From Rhizophagus irregularis (lineage: Eukaryota; Glomeromycota; Glomeromycetes; Glomerales; Glomeraceae), in the NCBI RefSeq assembly GCF_026210795.1, contig NC_089438.1, forward strand, positions 2,749,501-2,813,500: a DNA stretch of 64,000 nucleotides. The letters are read 5' to 3'. The notes under the pieces were generated by a model. That model made no database searches. It saw only the letters and a program-made list of their open reading frames with translations, and had not been told where the DNA came from. This document shows positions 61,520 through 64,000 of the stretch, piece by piece (position 1 is the stretch's first letter; each line of letters opens with the position of its first letter). Both the position numbers and the translations under genes were made by a program.

Positions 61520-64000
61520 ATGGGACAAAGATTAAGTAAATATAGAAAAAAAAAGCGTATACGTAAAGATAAAGGTAAAATCATATAAGAATGTACATTT
61601 AATACAAATTTGAATTCTAAAATTTTAACAAATTTACAATATAATAGAACTAGTTTCCAGTAATACCAAGAAAATTGAAGAAAGTAGTATTGAAGAATTC
61701 GAAGGAAGTAATATTGAGGAATTCGAAGGAAGTAATACCAAGAAAATTGAAGAAAGTAGTATTGAAGAATTCGAAGGAAGTAATATTGAGGAATTCGAAG
61801 GAAGTAATATTGAGGAATTTGAAGGAAGTAGTACCAAGGAATCTAAAGAAAGTGATATCGAGGAATTTGAAGAAAGTGGCACCAAAGAATTTGAAGGAAG
61901 TAGTACCAAGGAATCTGAAGGTATATCAAACAAGCTGAAATATTAAATTTTTATTTGTAAATAAATTAAATACTATCTATAATTATACCCTAATATACAA
62001 CTATAATTTAAACTGACTATATTATATATTAAATAATTTAGCTCGTAAGTTAATAGATTATCTTATAATTGAATTACTTATTTTTGTTATATTACATATA
62101 ACTAAATAATTCATTTAATGATTAATAATACTATAGTTAGTAAGTTACTAGCTATTTATTTTTACTGTCATATATAAAATCCAAATAACCAATTCTTTAA
62201 ATAATTATATAATAATTAATGTTGCTACAGATGGTGGGTTATTTAATTTTATTATATTTATATGATATTTATAATATTTCATATTAATAATACATTCCTT
62301 ATTTGAATAATTAGATTGTAAGTTATATATTTAATTTTAAATATACATTGTAATATTCATATCCAACTAATTTTTCATCTAAAATTATGAATAATCAATA
62401 ATGATATAGGGTGTAAGTTATTGTATCTTTTTTATATTTCTATTTATTTATACATTTTAAATTTAATTAACTGTAGTTCTTTATTTATGTATAGTTAATA
62501 ATAATACAGTAGTTTGTAAGTTATGATTTATATAATAATGTAATAATTTATTTCATATAATTTAATTAACTAAATTTTTATTTATAAAAATTATTTGGTA
62601 ATTTACTTTAGCTGGTAGGATATTTATTAATAATATCATTATATTTACATATATATATATATATATTGCTAAATTCTTCATTTAAAAATTTGTTTAATAA
62701 TATAGGAGGTAAGTTATTTGTTTAATTATTCTTTTATTTATGTATATTCATATATAATATAAACTAACTAGGTTTTTATTTAAAATTATTTTAGATTGTA
62801 ATTATTATTTGTTTAATTTTATTATTTTAGTAATTTAGATTTACTTTAATTTAAAATAATATGATTTTTTATTTAAAAATTATTTGATGACTTATTTAGT
62901 TTGTAAGTTATAAATTATTTATTTAATTTATTTTTAATATATAAACTAATTTAAGTTTTATTTACAGACTGTAAGTCATAAGTTATATGTTATATTAGAA
63001 TAGTTACTACATAGAGTATACTAATATATTTAAATTTTTTATTTTGACAATTTACTTTAGTCAGTAAGTTATAAGTTATTTATTCATATATTAACATTTT
63101 AATATGAATTTAAATTAACCAAAACTTTATTTAAAAATTATTTTTAGATCGTAAGTTCTAAATAAGTTCAGTTATTTAATTAATTTTGTTGCAATTCTAT
63201 ATTAACATATAATTAATTTTTTCATTTAAAATTTATTTGTCAATTTATTTTAGTTGGTAAGTACAAGTTATTATTTTATATAAAATTAATCACATTTATA
63301 TTTATAAAATTTTTTAATTTATTATTATATATGTATTTAATTGCTTTAACTAAACTGATTAAACTTTTATTTAAATATTATTTAGATCGTAAGTTATATA
63401 ATTTTATTAATTAATTTTATTAAAATATGATTTAACTAAATTTTTTTTTATAAAACATTTATAGATGGTATGCTATACGAGCTATAAATTTTCATTTTAT
63501 ATTTAAAATATTTATGTACAATTATCTAAACTAATTAAATTTTTTATTTAAAATTGTTTGATAATTAGTCAGTAAGTAAATTTATATTATATATTAATTT
63601 ATTATATTTAATTTAAATGGCTAAATTTTTTTATTTAAACTATTTCAGATCGTAAGCTATTTACTTAATTTCAGTTTATTTTATATTATATATTTAATTA
63701 ATTAAATTTTATTTAAAAAATAATCAATACTAATAGAACGTAAGTTATAATTATCTATTAATTCTATTGTGTTTGCATAATACTTATATATAAATTAAAT
63801 TATCTAAATTCTTGATTTAAAAATTATTTAGATCGTAAGTTATATAATTTATTATATCTTACTATATTTACATATAATTTTAAATAACTTAAATATTTAA
63901 TTTCAAATTTTATTTTTATAATAGAAAGTAAGTCATAAAATTATTTATTTAATCTTATTATACTTATTATTAATATACTTATGTGATATTTAAATTAACT
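61520..64000 (+). CDS. Repeat-and-micro-exon gene, 5' part (continues beyond the window)
   Basis: Exon 1 is 61520-61574 (MGQRLSKYRKKKRIRKDK), with an N-myristoylation-type start (Gly2, Ser6) followed by a polybasic patch, as in proteins anchored to the inner membrane face. Exon 2 is 61648-61920, eleven copies of an 8-residue acidic repeat (SNIEEFEG type). Both introns are phase 1. Exon 2 ends at GAAG before GTATAT. From 62042 to 63927 follow 21 candidate 3-base exons, each bounded by AG and a GT donor, spaced about 95 bases. In phase 1 the joined triplets have no stop. The alternative is that exon 2 reads on to the TAA near 61946, and the downstream array is a satellite. I cannot see the 3' end. 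Membrane association is inference; function unknown. Confidence 0.55.
61659..61919 (+). repeat. Coding minisatellite, 24-base unit
   Basis: Eleven units encode variants of S-(N/S)-(I/T)-(E/K)-(E/K)-(F/I/S)-(E/K)-(G/E). The first three units (72 bases) are duplicated almost exactly as units 4-6, a higher-order expansion. All units keep 24 bases, so the frame is maintained. Later units diverge, with T-K-E replacing I-E-E. The product is highly acidic and probably disordered. Minisatellites of this sort usually vary in copy number between strains. Confidence 0.85.
62042..63927 (+). other. Array of 21 single-codon micro-exon candidates in ~95-base units
   Basis: Triplets, with first base: CTC 62042, TTA 62137, ATG 62231, ATT 62315, GGT 62410, TTT 62513, CTG 62612, GAG 62706, ATT 62795, TTT 62900, ACT 62968, TCA 63061, ATC 63148, TTG 63254, ATC 63386, ATG 63465, TCA 63569, ATC 63649, AAC 63737, ATC 63832, AAA 63925. 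Each is preceded by an A/T-rich stretch ending TAG or CAG, and followed by GTAAGT (16 cases), GTAAGC, GTAATT, GTGGGT, GTAGGA or GTATGC. The intervening sequence is a diverged repeat with a recurring AACTAAATTTTTATTTAAAA type stretch before the acceptor. The three donors that depart most from GTAA follow triplets ending in G. Phase 1 reading gives A, L, N, D, W, F, S, G, D, F and so on, without a stop. Splicing itself is not proven by sequence. Confidence 0.6.

Noticed and set aside
61634-61933. Minus-strand serine/leucine repeat frame, and a plus-strand lysine-rich frame at 61675-61938
   Set aside because: Both are other-frame readings of the 24-base minisatellite; the spliced plus frame after the myristoylation-type exon is the better choice.
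62820-62836. A further micro-exon candidate (TTTTAG/TTTAG near 62830)
   Set aside because: No GT donor lies three bases after the AG; counted as a decayed or missing unit.

Overview
The window reads as nuclear DNA of an arbuscular mycorrhizal fungus, most likely Rhizophagus irregularis or a close Glomeromycotina relative. It is very AT-rich. Its introns are short (about 65-110 bases, GTAAGT-like donors, TAG/CAG acceptors). Its gene families are those expanded in that genus: kinase-Sel1 proteins, kinases with an N-terminal cysteine cluster, BTB-BACK-TLDc proteins, F-box proteins, Crinkler-type effectors, RING-TPR proteins and KDZ transposases. The species assignment is inference from family content; no rRNA, tRNA or mitochondrial marker is visible.

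Layout. 1.5-4.6 kb: kinase with a long Sel1 tail (+). 4.6-10.4 kb: gene-poor, with a 1.5-kb CCCTATAA-ended inverted-repeat element and a decayed duplicated coding remnant. 10.4-14.4 kb: F-box gene with one in-frame stop, then a second F-box copy in ruins with a foldback element inside its span (-). 14.6-23.5 kb: two copies of a block carrying a BTB-TLDc gene (-), separated by a decayed retroelement-like ORF. 24.3-26.6 kb: multi-exon kinase (-). 28.1-30.8 kb: KDZ transposase fossil (-). 31.5-34.0 kb: intact Crinkler-type gene (+). 35.4-35.9 kb: one LTR with a primer-binding-site-like end. 39.2-43.2 kb: RING-TPR gene broken by homopolymer frameshifts (+). 45.3-45.5 kb: metallothionein-like gene with a 4-base first exon (-). 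46.6-47.5 kb: fragments of secreted-protein genes. 49.6-53.8 kb: a second BTB-TLDc plus kinase pair (-), in the same order as the pair at 21.5-26.6 kb. 54-61.5 kb: gene-poor, with two foldback-type elements carrying coding scraps. 61.5 kb to the end: a gene (+) encoding a probably myristoylated N-terminus and an 8-residue repeat, followed by 21 evenly spaced single-codon exon candidates.

The last item is the most unusual thing here. About every 95 bases there is an acceptor AG, exactly three variable bases, then a GTAAGT-type donor, 21 times in a row. All junctions I can place before it are phase 1, and the triplets read through in that phase without a stop. The weak donors follow only triplets ending in G, as expected for real U1 pairing. 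This looks like an extreme micro-exon gene that runs off the window.

Most real genes here are regulatory or host-interface proteins: kinases, BTB/F-box/RING ubiquitin-ligase adaptors, a nuclear effector, secreted proteins and a metal binder. They are embedded in TE debris with clear signs of recent duplication, gene conversion and decay.
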